Shown here: positions 56,797 through 64,000 of the stretch, one piece after another
How the letters are laid out: every line of letters starts with the position of its first letter
Position numbering within the stretch: position 1 is the first letter of the stretch
Source: Bacillus sp. REN3
GTDB taxonomy: Bacteria; Bacillota; Bacilli; Bacillales; Cytobacillaceae
DNA length: 64,000 nt
Reading direction: 5' to 3'
Assembly (NCBI RefSeq): GCF_017912555.1
Contig: NZ_JAERSD010000007.1
Coordinates: 1-64,000 of the forward strand
The notes under the pieces: model-generated
Told to the model about the DNA's origin: nothing
Databases searched by the model: none
Seen by the model: only the letters and a program-made list of their open reading frames with translations
Program-made: the position numbers and the translations under genes

Positions 56797-58140
56797 ATGG
56801 GAAGCTTAAGAGCAAGAGACACACTCACAATCGGATTGATGTTATTCGCGCTATTTTTCGGAGCGGGGAATCTTATTTTCCCGCCATTTTTAGGTCAGCA
56901 GGCAGGATCGAATTATTGGCCGGCAATCCTTGGGTTTGTCGTGACCGGTGTCGGCCTGCCGCTCCTTTCTGTTGTCGTCATCTCGATGGCAAAGGACGGG
57001 ATCAAGGAAATCGGTTCGAGGATCCATCCATGGTTCGCAGTCATTTTCAGTGCTGCTGCCTATCTTTCCATCGGCCCGTTCTTCGGGATACCGAGAAGTG
57101 CCAATGTGGCCTATGAGATGTCCGTCAAACCATTCATACCTGAGTCAGGATGGAATTCAACCATCCTGCTTGCGTTCACTGTCATCTTTTTCGCGCTCGT
57201 GTATTGGGTTTGCTTGAACCCTTCAAAAATGGTTGAACGGATTGGCAGCGTGCTGACGCCAGTTTTGCTGGCCGCCATCATTATCCTGGTGTTCGGAAGT
57301 TTCTTCAAGATGGAAGGCACACTGGGGAATGTGACTGAAAAATACGCTGCATCGCCATTTGTCACCGGGTTCCTTGAAGGGTATCTGACCATGGACACCA
57401 TTGCTGCACTCGCTTTTGGCATCATTGTCGTCAGTGCCGTCCAGCAGAAAAAGGCACTTGACAGGAAGCAGATTATCCGCGAGACATTGAAAGCAGGAAT
57501 CATAGCCGGCATCGGCTTATCATTTGTGTATGTAACAATTGGATTGCTCGGTGCTAAAATGGCCGCATTCGGGACATACGATAATGGCGGGACGATTTTG
57601 ACAGAAGCAGCCAAGCTGATGTTCGGAGTTCCAGGTATGCTGCTGCTAGGACTGATCGTGACCCTTGCCTGTTTCACAACCGCTGTGGGACTCGTGGCAG
57701 CATCGAGCCAGTTCTTCTCCATGATGCTGCCGAAAATTCCATACAAGACATTCACGCTCGTCATAACAATGATCAGCTTGTTCATTGCGAACCTTGGATT
57801 GAACCAGATCATATCCATTTCTGTTCCAGTCCTGATCATCCTGTATCCTGTTACGATCGTGCTCGTTGTCCTCTCCTTCTTTGAGCGTTTCATCAATGGT
57901 TCAAGAGGCGTCTATACAGGGGCTGTATTTGCTGCTATGGCAATCAGCATCTTCGATGGATTGAAGACCTTTGGAGTTGAATCAAGTTTCCTTTCATCCA
58001 TTTTCAATTCCCTGCCACTTTATGCAGAAGGATTGGGCTGGCTGCTCCCAGCAGTGGCTGGAGGACTGATTGGCTTTGTTCTTGATAAATTCGTCTTTTC
58101 AAAATTTTTAAAAAAATCACTGAAGACAGCTTCGGAATAG
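56797..58140 (+). CDS. brnQ: Branched-chain amino acid carrier BrnQ
   Basis: The 447-residue protein has twelve or so membrane segments and the BrnQ opening TIGLMLFALFFGAGNLIFPPFLGQQAG. It imports leucine, isoleucine and valine with a cation. GGAGG precedes the ATG. The upstream T-box should raise expression when charged tRNA is scarce, with isoleucine the probable signal. Confidence 0.95.
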   Translation: MGSLRARDTLTIGLMLFALFFGAGNLIFPPFLGQQAGSNYWPAILGFVVTGVGLPLLSVVVISMAKDGIKEIGSRIHPWFAVIFSAAAYLSIGPFFGIPRSANVAYEMSVKPFIPESGWNSTILLAFTVIFFALVYWVCLNPSKMVERIGSVLTPVLLAAIIILVFGSFFKMEGTLGNVTEKYAASPFVTGFLEGYLTMDTIAALAFGIIVVSAVQQKKALDRKQIIRETLKAGIIAGIGLSFVYVTIGLLGAKMAAFGTYDNGGTILTEAAKLMFGVPGMLLLGLIVTLACFTTAVGLVAASSQFFSMMLPKIPYKTFTLVITMISLFIANLGLNQIISISVPVLIILYPVTIVLVVLSFFERFINGSRGVYTGAVFAAMAISIFDGLKTFGVESSFLSSIFNSLPLYAEGLGWLLPAVAGGLIGFVLDKFVFSKFLKKSLKTASE

Positions 58141-58155
58141 CACATTTCGGGTATA

Positions 58156-58184
58156 AAAGGTGCGGGGAGATTCTCCGCACCTTT
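58156..58184 (+). terminator. Terminator after brnQ
   Basis: AAAGGTGCGG pairs with CCGCACCTTT, followed by T-rich sequence. Confidence 0.85.
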
Positions 58185-58319
58185 AATATTTTTGCAGGAT
58201 TGCGCAAATATCCCCTACCGTATGAAATTTTTGGAATCGAGAAAATAAAGAAAATATTTTCGCGATAATAAAAAAAAGGTTATAATAGGTTTTGTCGAAA
58301 ATAAGGAGGATTTTTAGCA

Positions 58320-59810
58320 ATGAACACTATTGACAGACAGAAAATTGTGGAGAGTGTACCTCAAAAGGGTTTCTTTGGGCACCCAAAAGGTTTGTTCACG
58401 TTATTCTTCACTGAGTTCTGGGAACGGTTCTCATATTACGGCATGCGTGCCATACTGATCTATTACATGTACTATGAGCTTTCTCAAGGCGGCCTGGGAC
58501 TAGATAAGACAACAGCCAACTCCATTTTCTCAATCTACGGGTCGCTTGTTTATATGTCAGGTATCATTGGCGGCTGGATTGCCGACCGTCTCCTTGGAAC
58601 AACGAGAACAGTATTCTACGGCGGAATTCTGATCATGCTAGGACATATCGTCCTGTCGCTGCCGGGAAGCCTTACTGCCCTCTTCCTTTCAATGGGGCTG
58701 ATTGTTATTGGTACTGGTTTATTGAAGCCGAACATTTCAAGTGTGGTCGGGGATCTATACAGCAAGGAGGACCCTCGCCGCGATGCAGGCTTCAGCATTT
58801 ATTACATGGGAATCAACATGGGTGCATTCATTGCACCGTTAATTGTCGGAACAGTCGGTCAGAAATATAATTTCCATCTTGGATTCGGCCTTGCGGCTGT
58901 AGGTATGTTATTAGGCCTTATCGTGTTCCTCATTACAAAAGGAAAGAATCTCGGCCTTGCAGGATCACAAGTTCCAAACCCGCTAACGAAAGATGAGCGG
59001 AAGAAGGTGGCAATCCGATTTGGAGGGGCTGCTGTCATCATTGCCATCGTTGGTGCCATCATGATTTCAATGGGCTACCTGACAATCGAACGCTTTATTT
59101 TGTTCGTCAGTATCCTTGGGATTGTGCTTCCAACTCTGTACTTCATCTTTATGTACAGAAGTGAAAAAACAAATGAAGATGAGCGTTCCCGCCTGATTGC
59201 CTACATTCCGCTTTTCATCGCAGCGATGATGTTCTGGGCAATCCAGGAGCAGGGTTCAAATATCCTTGCGACATATGCTGATACTCGGACACAGCTTAAT
59301 TTCGGCGGCATCAAAATCGAGCCAGCCTGGTTCCAGTCACTCAACCCATTGTTCATTATCACGTTCGCGCCGGTGTTCGCCTGGCTTTGGGTCAAGCTGG
59401 GCAATCGCCAGCCATCGACGCCGAAGAAATTCGCTTTTGGTCTATTCTTCGCAGGCCTGTCGTTCCTTGTGATGATCATTCCTGCCCTCGGCGGAACAGA
59501 TACACTTGTAAACCCAATGTGGCTTGTATTAAGCTTTTTCCTAGTCGTTATGGGGGAATTGCTTCTGTCACCAGTCGGCTTGTCCGCAACAACTAAGCTT
59601 GCGCCTGCTGCATTCTCGGCACAGACCATGAGCCTATGGTTCATGACAAACGCTTCGGCACAGGCCATCAACGCCCAAGTCGTCCGCTTCTACTCTGCTG
59701 AAAACGAAGTAACCTACTTTGGCGTGATCGGCGGAATGGCCATTGTAATCGGTTTGATCTTGTATTTCATGACGCCAACCATCCAGAAGTATATGCGCGG
59801 AGTACGCTAA
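58320..59810 (+). CDS. POT family di/tripeptide transporter
   Basis: The 496-residue membrane protein has about fourteen segments. It carries the POT motif EFWERFSYYGMRAILIYYM (E-x-x-E-R-F-x-Y-Y) in the first segment and the IYYMGINMGAFIAPLIVG segment. It imports short peptides with protons, like DtpT. AAGGAGG precedes the ATG. It is a single-gene unit with its own terminator. Confidence 0.93.
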   Translation: MNTIDRQKIVESVPQKGFFGHPKGLFTLFFTEFWERFSYYGMRAILIYYMYYELSQGGLGLDKTTANSIFSIYGSLVYMSGIIGGWIADRLLGTTRTVFYGGILIMLGHIVLSLPGSLTALFLSMGLIVIGTGLLKPNISSVVGDLYSKEDPRRDAGFSIYYMGINMGAFIAPLIVGTVGQKYNFHLGFGLAAVGMLLGLIVFLITKGKNLGLAGSQVPNPLTKDERKKVAIRFGGAAVIIAIVGAIMISMGYLTIERFILFVSILGIVLPTLYFIFMYRSEKTNEDERSRLIAYIPLFIAAMMFWAIQEQGSNILATYADTRTQLNFGGIKIEPAWFQSLNPLFIITFAPVFAWLWVKLGNRQPSTPKKFAFGLFFAGLSFLVMIIPALGGTDTLVNPMWLVLSFFLVVMGELLLSPVGLSATTKLAPAAFSAQTMSLWFMTNASAQAINAQVVRFYSAENEVTYFGVIGGMAIVIGLILYFMTPTIQKYMRGVR

Positions 59811-59865
59811 TAGCTGGTTTAAACCTGATTGAAACAAATTATCTGAATCTTGATTATTCACTAGC

Positions 59866-59902
59866 AAAAACCTGTCTGCTTTTCATAATGCGGGCAGGTT
59901 TT
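59866..59902 (+). terminator. Terminator after the peptide transporter gene
   Basis: AAAAACCTG pairs with CAGGTTTTT around a longer imperfect interior, followed by T residues. Confidence 0.7.
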
Positions 59903-60171
59903 TTAGATTTTTGGCCCGCTGGAAAATGTTCACTGCAAACCGAACCGGCTAACATTTTTCTTCTAATGGGAAAGCGCTCTCCAATCAGTCCGTTCAACCC
60001 ACTCAAGATTCTTTCGTGGCCGTTGTAATGAAGAATCCGCATCCATTCAACGGTGTTTTATTATCTGTTCCTATTGCACCGGATAGCAAAACGTCTAATG
60101 CTAACAAAGTGTTTTTCAAAAGAAAAAAAGGGAACAATCAAACTGACAATGATCATGAAAAGGAGGCAGCC
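59903..60171. other. Intergenic stretch before the DsbA-like selenoprotein gene
   Basis: No gene is seen. AAAGCGCTCTCC at about 59973 resembles a partial CcpA cre site, but the fit is poor. A promoter for the following gene must lie here. Confidence 0.35.
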
Positions 60172-60819
60172 ATGACTGTATCCATCAGAATTTACTCAGA
60201 CTATGTTTGACCGTTTTGTTTCCTGGCGGAGGTTCCGCTGCAAGAAGCTACAAGAGGGAAAGATGTGGAAATTGAATGGATGCCTTTTGAATTAAGGCCC
60301 TATCCCACTAAGACTTTGAAACCGGAGGAACATTACTTGCAAAGCACCTGGGAGCAATCTGTATATCCGATGGCCGAACGGATGAGCGTTGAGATCCTCC
60401 TTCCTGATGTATCGCCGCAGCCGCATACCCACCTGGCGTTTGAAGGATACCAATATGCAAAAGAGCAGGGCAAAGGCAACGAGTACAACGACCTTATGCT
60501 TCGTGCCTTTTTTCAAAAGGGACTTGATATCGGTGATCTGGATGTCCTTGTGAAGCTGGCAGGTGAAATCGGGCTTGATGAAGCAGAATACCGGGAAGCA
60601 CTCGAAACCCACAAATACCGGGAAGCCCATCAGCAAGCCCTCCACCATGCATACAATGAAGCGAAAATCACGGCGGTTCCGACACTTTTTGTCGGAGATA
60701 CGAGAGTTCCTGGCCTGGTTCCCAAAGATACACTCGAGAAATTAATCGACGCCGAGATACAGAAGGGCGACAACGGCTTTTCCTCAGGCAGCATGTCCTG
60801 CGGGATTGATGGATGCTGA
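60172..60819 (+). CDS. DsbA/FrnE-family selenoprotein (in-frame TGA, UPFC)
   Basis: The frame runs from ATG at 60172 to TGA at 60817-60819 and encodes 215 residues if the TGA at 60208-60210 (codon 13) is read as Sec. The N-terminus MTVSIRIYSDYVUPFC equals the FrnE-like pattern YSDYVCPFC, so TGA replaces the first active-site cysteine of CxxC (U13, C16). The rest is intact, including GEIGLDEAEYREAL and TAVPTLFVGD. AAGGAGGCAGCC precedes the ATG. A GGCGGA/TCCGCT hairpin with loop GGT follows 14 bases after the TGA. The protein is a thiol-disulfide oxidoreductase or isomerase. Calling from the internal ATG at 60265 would lose the active site. Confidence 0.88.
60225..60239 (+). promoter_or_regulatory. 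Candidate bacterial SECIS element
   Basis: GGCGGA pairs with TCCGCT, with one G-U pair, around the loop GGT. It begins 14 bases after the TGA of the DsbA-like gene. Loop G and U residues agree with what is known of SelB-binding hairpins. Confidence 0.65.
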
Positions 60820-60916
60820 AAAAGTGCCCAGGATTCTGTCAACGTTCAGGCAATCGAAAAAAGGAAGGCAATGAACCGAGAAAGCGATACCCCTATGATG
60901 TGGAAAAATAAATCTC

Positions 60917-60947
60917 AAAGCATGAATTCAATAGGAGTTCATGCTTT
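60917..60947 (+). terminator. Terminator after the DsbA-like gene
   Basis: AAAGCATGAA pairs with TTCATGCTTT, followed by T-rich sequence. Confidence 0.85.
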
Positions 60948-61359
60948 TCTTTTCCAACGGCGCCAAAATACCAGGCCGCGAAACTTTTATACAAATCAAT
61001 TACCCTCCCTTGTGGCTGCCTAGTAAGTTTAAAAAGGCTTCTAAATTAACCGAAACCCATTTGTCCCCTTATGATAAACTGTGTAAATGGCAGTGGGCAT
61101 TTCCTCCAGTTCAGTATCAAGTCCCCCCTGCAATCTCATCTATTACTGAAAAATGTTCATTCCTTTGCTTATGGACAGGTATACACTAAGTCATAGTGCT
61201 GACATTTCGGCTCAGGCAATCCAATAGGATCCTTCTCAGCTCTCTTTTCGCCCTTTTTTTCCGATTCCCCCCAAAAATTAGGGCTTTTGCCCAAGAAGGC
61301 TCTTTGCCCATTTCATATTCTTTAACAAGGTCCAAAAAGCAAAAGGATGTGAATAAAGG
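60948..61359. other. Intergenic stretch before the pyruvate-kinase-like gene
   Basis: About 410 bases with no supported gene, repeat or RNA. It should hold a plus-strand promoter. Confidence 0.4.
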
Positions 61360-63243
61360 TTGACGAGCCAGCAAATGTCCAGCCAGGAATTACGGAAGCA
61401 TTTGAGAAGGATTTATCAAGAACTGATAAGGAAAATCGCATTGATTCCTGATCGTTACCCCAGCAGGAACTTTCAATTAAGCAGAGACAATCTGCTTGCT
61501 TACCTTGCGCTAAAACAGCAAAATACCTCCGCCCTTGAGCAACCTTTGCTTGAACACGGACTTTCCTCAATAGAACAAGCCAATCAACATATTCTATACA
61601 GCCTGGGAAAGCAATTGGAAAACCTCGGAGATCCGCTGCCGCAGCCAGATCAGCTTACCGTGATTACTCCTTTTGAAGCGGAAGCCATAGAAAAAAAACG
61701 GAAGGTAACGGTCCTTGGCAAGGCTAAGGAAAAGCAGCACGCTGCTATCATGGTCACCCTGGACAGCAAAATGATCCATCAGCCGGAATTGCTCGAAAAG
61801 CTTTTGACAGCTGGGATGAACATTGCCAGGATCAATTGTGCCCATGACGATCAGCATCTTTGGAAAGAGCTGATCCATGCCATAAGAGAAGCAGAGACTA
61901 GATTGCAGCGCGAAGGAAGGCATGGTGACAGAAGATGCAGGATTTTCATGGATCTGGCGGGACCGAAAATCCGGATTGGGAAGCTGGAAAGGACAAAACA
62001 GCCGATAAAATTATCTGTACACAAAGACCCTTATGGAAAGATCATTGAAAAAGCGGCAGGTTATCTGGATTGTAAGGCTGAACACACTTTTGCCGTAAGA
62101 GACGGGAACGGGGCAGAAACATTTGTCCTGGGGGTTGGGGAAGAGGCATTGATCCAGGCATTGAGCGTAGGGGATGAGGTTTTTTTCACGGATACGCGTA
62201 ACAGGAGACGGAAATTGAAGGTAATGGAGATTATCAGTCCTTCGTGTGTCAGTGTCGAGGTCAACAGTACTTCCTATATAGATGATCGTACCCTCTTAAA
62301 CTTTAAAACAAGGAGCAGCCAAATTAAGCCCCTTATTCCCGAACCAGTTGAAATTTCCGTTATCAGGGGGGATTCTTTAAGACTATATCTCGACCAGGAT
62401 AAGGAAGGGCAGGCAGACTCGAAGAAAGGGCCGCCCGGAGTACCCGTCACTTTGGCAAAAGCCTTTCGCAATGTCCGGATGAATGATCCCGTCTATATTG
62501 ATGATGGAAAAATCCATGGCCTTGTCAAAAGAATCACGAAAGAATTCATTGAAATCCAGATTGAATTTCCCGTCGTCAAGCCGGCAAAGATAAAAGAAGG
62601 AAAAGGATTGAATATCCCTGATTCGTTCCTAAGCCTGAATGTTCCCGCATTAACTGGCAAGGACTTTTTCGACTTGGAATTTGTCGCGAAACATGCAGAT
62701 ATTATAGGGATCTCCTTTGTCCATTCCCCGCTCGATTTGATCAAACTCCGGGAAGGATTGGAGCGGCATTCAGCCAGCCATCTTCCGGTCGTAGCAAAAA
62801 TCGAGACAAAGGATGCTATTCATCATCTTGGCCGGATTATCATGGAAGGATTGAAATTCCGCGGATTTGGGCTGATGATTGCACGGGGGGACCTGGCAGT
62901 TGAGGTGGGAGCGGAAAATCTGTCTTTTGTGCAGGATGAAATTGTATCCATTTGTTCGGCTGCACACATCCCTGTTATTTGGGCAACAGGAGTATTGGAA
63001 AAATTGACAAAAAAAGGGCTCCCTTCACGATCAGAAATAACAGATGTGGCACAAGCGAAAAGGGCGGCTTGTATCATGCTTAACAAAGGCCCTTATATTG
63101 TCGATTCGGTTACATTATTAGCTAAATTGCTCCATACTGAGAAATTGAATCCGCCAAGAGAGGTGCCAGGCGAAAAGGACCTTGTTTCCCAGTATGGTAT
63201 CTTCCCTGACGGTTCATATCGCGTAAAAATGACCATTGATTAA
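61360..63243 (+). CDS. Pyruvate-kinase-like protein with N-terminal extension
   Basis: The 627-residue protein has about 125 extra N-terminal residues of helical character. The pyruvate-kinase barrel follows: AGMNIARINCAHDD, FMDLAGPKIRIG, the catalytic lysine in VVAKIETKDAIHHL, and metal-binding ARGDLAVEVG. The usual MLSGETA segment is replaced by MLNKGPYIVDS, and the typical C-terminal domain is short. It is a divergent member and its activity is uncertain. The start is a TTG at 61360 or the ATG at 61375; neither has an ideally spaced site. Confidence 0.75.
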   Translation: MTSQQMSSQELRKHLRRIYQELIRKIALIPDRYPSRNFQLSRDNLLAYLALKQQNTSALEQPLLEHGLSSIEQANQHILYSLGKQLENLGDPLPQPDQLTVITPFEAEAIEKKRKVTVLGKAKEKQHAAIMVTLDSKMIHQPELLEKLLTAGMNIARINCAHDDQHLWKELIHAIREAETRLQREGRHGDRRCRIFMDLAGPKIRIGKLERTKQPIKLSVHKDPYGKIIEKAAGYLDCKAEHTFAVRDGNGAETFVLGVGEEALIQALSVGDEVFFTDTRNRRRKLKVMEIISPSCVSVEVNSTSYIDDRTLLNFKTRSSQIKPLIPEPVEISVIRGDSLRLYLDQDKEGQADSKKGPPGVPVTLAKAFRNVRMNDPVYIDDGKIHGLVKRITKEFIEIQIEFPVVKPAKIKEGKGLNIPDSFLSLNVPALTGKDFFDLEFVAKHADIIGISFVHSPLDLIKLREGLERHSASHLPVVAKIETKDAIHHLGRIIMEGLKFRGFGLMIARGDLAVEVGAENLSFVQDEIVSICSAAHIPVIWATGVLEKLTKKGLPSRSEITDVAQAKRAACIMLNKGPYIVDSVTLLAKLLHTEKLNPPREVPGEKDLVSQYGIFPDGSYRVKMTID

Positions 63244-63523
63244 CATCGCAACGGGCTTCCAGAAGCCGCGAGTCTGCCCTGCAGCGTTCTCCTTCCATGC
63301 ACCAGTACGAACATGTCCTCCGTGCGAAGAAACTCGGTAGGCAGCATCTAATCCGCAGGTGCGAGAAGCTTCTGCCTGCAACCAATGAAACGGTCATGGG
63401 GAACATCAACTCCGGCAATGAATCTTCCCTTTCGCCAGTACTCAAAAAAACTCCCTTGAGAAAAGGCCTTGGAACGGATCAGCAGGCGGAAATTGAATGC
63501 TAGACATGGCCTCAGCCGACAAA
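63244..63523. other. Intergenic stretch, possibly decayed sequence
   Basis: About 280 bases without a clear gene. Minus-strand fragments such as FFEYWRKGRFIAGVDVPHD look protein-like but have no start or site. It could be another dispersed repeat or a remnant. Confidence 0.35.
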
Positions 63524-63549
63524 GGAGGCTAGCCATATGGCCAGCCTCC
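63524..63549. terminator. Terminator between convergent genes
   Basis: GGAGGCT and AGCCTCC arms with GCCATATGGC inside form a long stem. Six T residues follow on the plus strand. Confidence 0.75.
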
Positions 63550-63555
63550 CTTTTT

Positions 63556-64000
63556 TCATTCGTTTGCAGTTCTCTTGAATGGCCACCAGTTTGCTTTCCC
63601 GAAGTTCTTCACCATGACCGGGATGAACAACGGAAGCATGACGAAAGCATACAGGAACAGCCCGACAAGCAGGATGGATGCAATTTGGAGCAGCGACAGC
63701 ATTCCCGACGGCATCATCGCTGCAAAAGTTCCGCCAAGGATGATTGCAGCGGAAATGATGACAGTGCCCATTTTCCTCATTGACAGCAGCATCGCCTCTG
63801 GGACGGAAAGGTCCTTGTATTCATTGAACCGGTCCATCAGGAAGATGCTGTAATCGACACCTAATGCTACTAGGATGACAAAAGCGAAGAACGGAACCGC
63901 CCAACTGATGCCTGTGTAGCCAAGAATGTTCACGAAAATCATTTCATTGACAGCCATTGCCGTATAGTACGTTAAAATCAATGAACCAATGATATAGATT
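63556..64000 (-). CDS. MMPL family transporter (partial, C-terminus)
   Basis: The frame is open to the right edge of the window, so only the C-terminal part is seen. It has the MMPL/RND segment FAFVILVALGVDYSIFLMDRFNEY with the Asp-Tyr pair of the fourth membrane helix of the second half, followed by further membrane helices and a short basic tail. Such proteins export lipids or drugs with protons. The stop at 63556 is followed by a terminator. Confidence 0.88.
   Translation of the reverse strand, partial: IYIIGSLILTYYTAMAVNEMIFVNILGYTGISWAVPFFAFVILVALGVDYSIFLMDRFNEYKDLSVPEAMLLSMRKMGTVIISAAIILGGTFAAMMPSGMLSLLQIASILLVGLFLYAFVMLPLFIPVMVKNFGKANWWPFKRTANE

Noticed and set aside
59969-59984. A CcpA cre-like site (AAAGCGCTCTCC).
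   Set aside because: The flanks do not fit the consensus well, and no promoter is aligned with it.
60817-60907. Read-through of the terminal TGA of the DsbA-like gene as a second Sec (GCU).
   Set aside because: The downstream frame has no family similarity and leads into the terminator; the protein is already full length.

Overview
The window looks like chromosome from a spore-forming member of the Bacillaceae with mid-range GC, most likely close to Mesobacillus, Neobacillus or a related Bacillus. Gene order follows the Bacillus subtilis yun block (yunB, yunC, yunD, yunF) and then the yur/yus block (sufCDSUB, yurZ, metNPQ, yusD, yusE, yusF, yusG, gcvH, yusI, fadE-fadA-fadN, yuzL, fadM, yusN, yusU) almost gene for gene. 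The genus assignment is inference from synteny, sporulation genes and riboswitch types; no rRNA is present.

Layout. 1-7730: a lysine riboswitch running off the left edge, yunB, an HD-GYP protein, yunC, yunD, yunF, an OsmC protein and a Crp/Fnr regulator. 7734-13014: the SUF iron-sulfur operon. 13.9-20.8 kb: yurZ, a very large 21-bp tandem array, metNPQ and an O-acetylhomoserine sulfhydrylase, each of the last two transcription units led by its own SAM riboswitch. 21-30.8 kb: small yus genes, gcvH, the fatty-acid beta-oxidation operon with a FadR box, and proline dehydrogenase. 31-34.8 kb: spore-coat-like genes, a 5'-truncated FhuF-like gene, a RodA/FtsW protein and uppP. 35-39.6 kb: a HesB-like gene with an in-frame TGA, a tungstate uptake operon (tupABC) with its probable regulator, and a short-chain dehydrogenase. 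39.6-50 kb: two-component genes, KamA, a MASE3-PAS protein and a hydrolase-regulator fusion. 50-56 kb: a decayed FAD oxidase, a ThiF/MoeB enzyme, a tungsten aldehyde ferredoxin oxidoreductase, MoaD-type proteins, and a LysR/ECF/TudS-like operon. 56-64 kb: T-box-controlled brnQ, a peptide transporter, a DsbA-family gene with an in-frame TGA, a pyruvate-kinase-like protein and an MMPL transporter running off the right edge.

Main result. Two genes that ordinary calling would break or miss carry TGA exactly where their families have a functional cysteine: a HesB/IscA-like protein (34991-35272, minus, GFGU) and a DsbA/FrnE-like oxidoreductase (60172-60819, plus, UPFC). Both have a short stem-loop at the right distance after the TGA for a bacterial SECIS element. 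Together with tungstate uptake, a tungsten-pterin oxidoreductase, MoaD/ThiF-type cofactor genes and a LysR-ECF-TudS operon of a type linked to selenium metabolism, this points to an organism that uses selenium and tungsten. The Sec machinery (selA, selB, selC, selD) must lie outside the window.

A second theme is a family of intergenic arrays with 21-bp period (4434-4643, about 14517-15676, about 53494-53580) that share the core CG(A/C)TATATT..CTGTTGG or CGCTAAAT. Other oddities are an alpha/beta hydrolase fused to a SARP-like regulator whose catalytic histidine position holds asparagine, a five-hairpin putative RNA at 41.9-42.1 kb, and several decayed genes.
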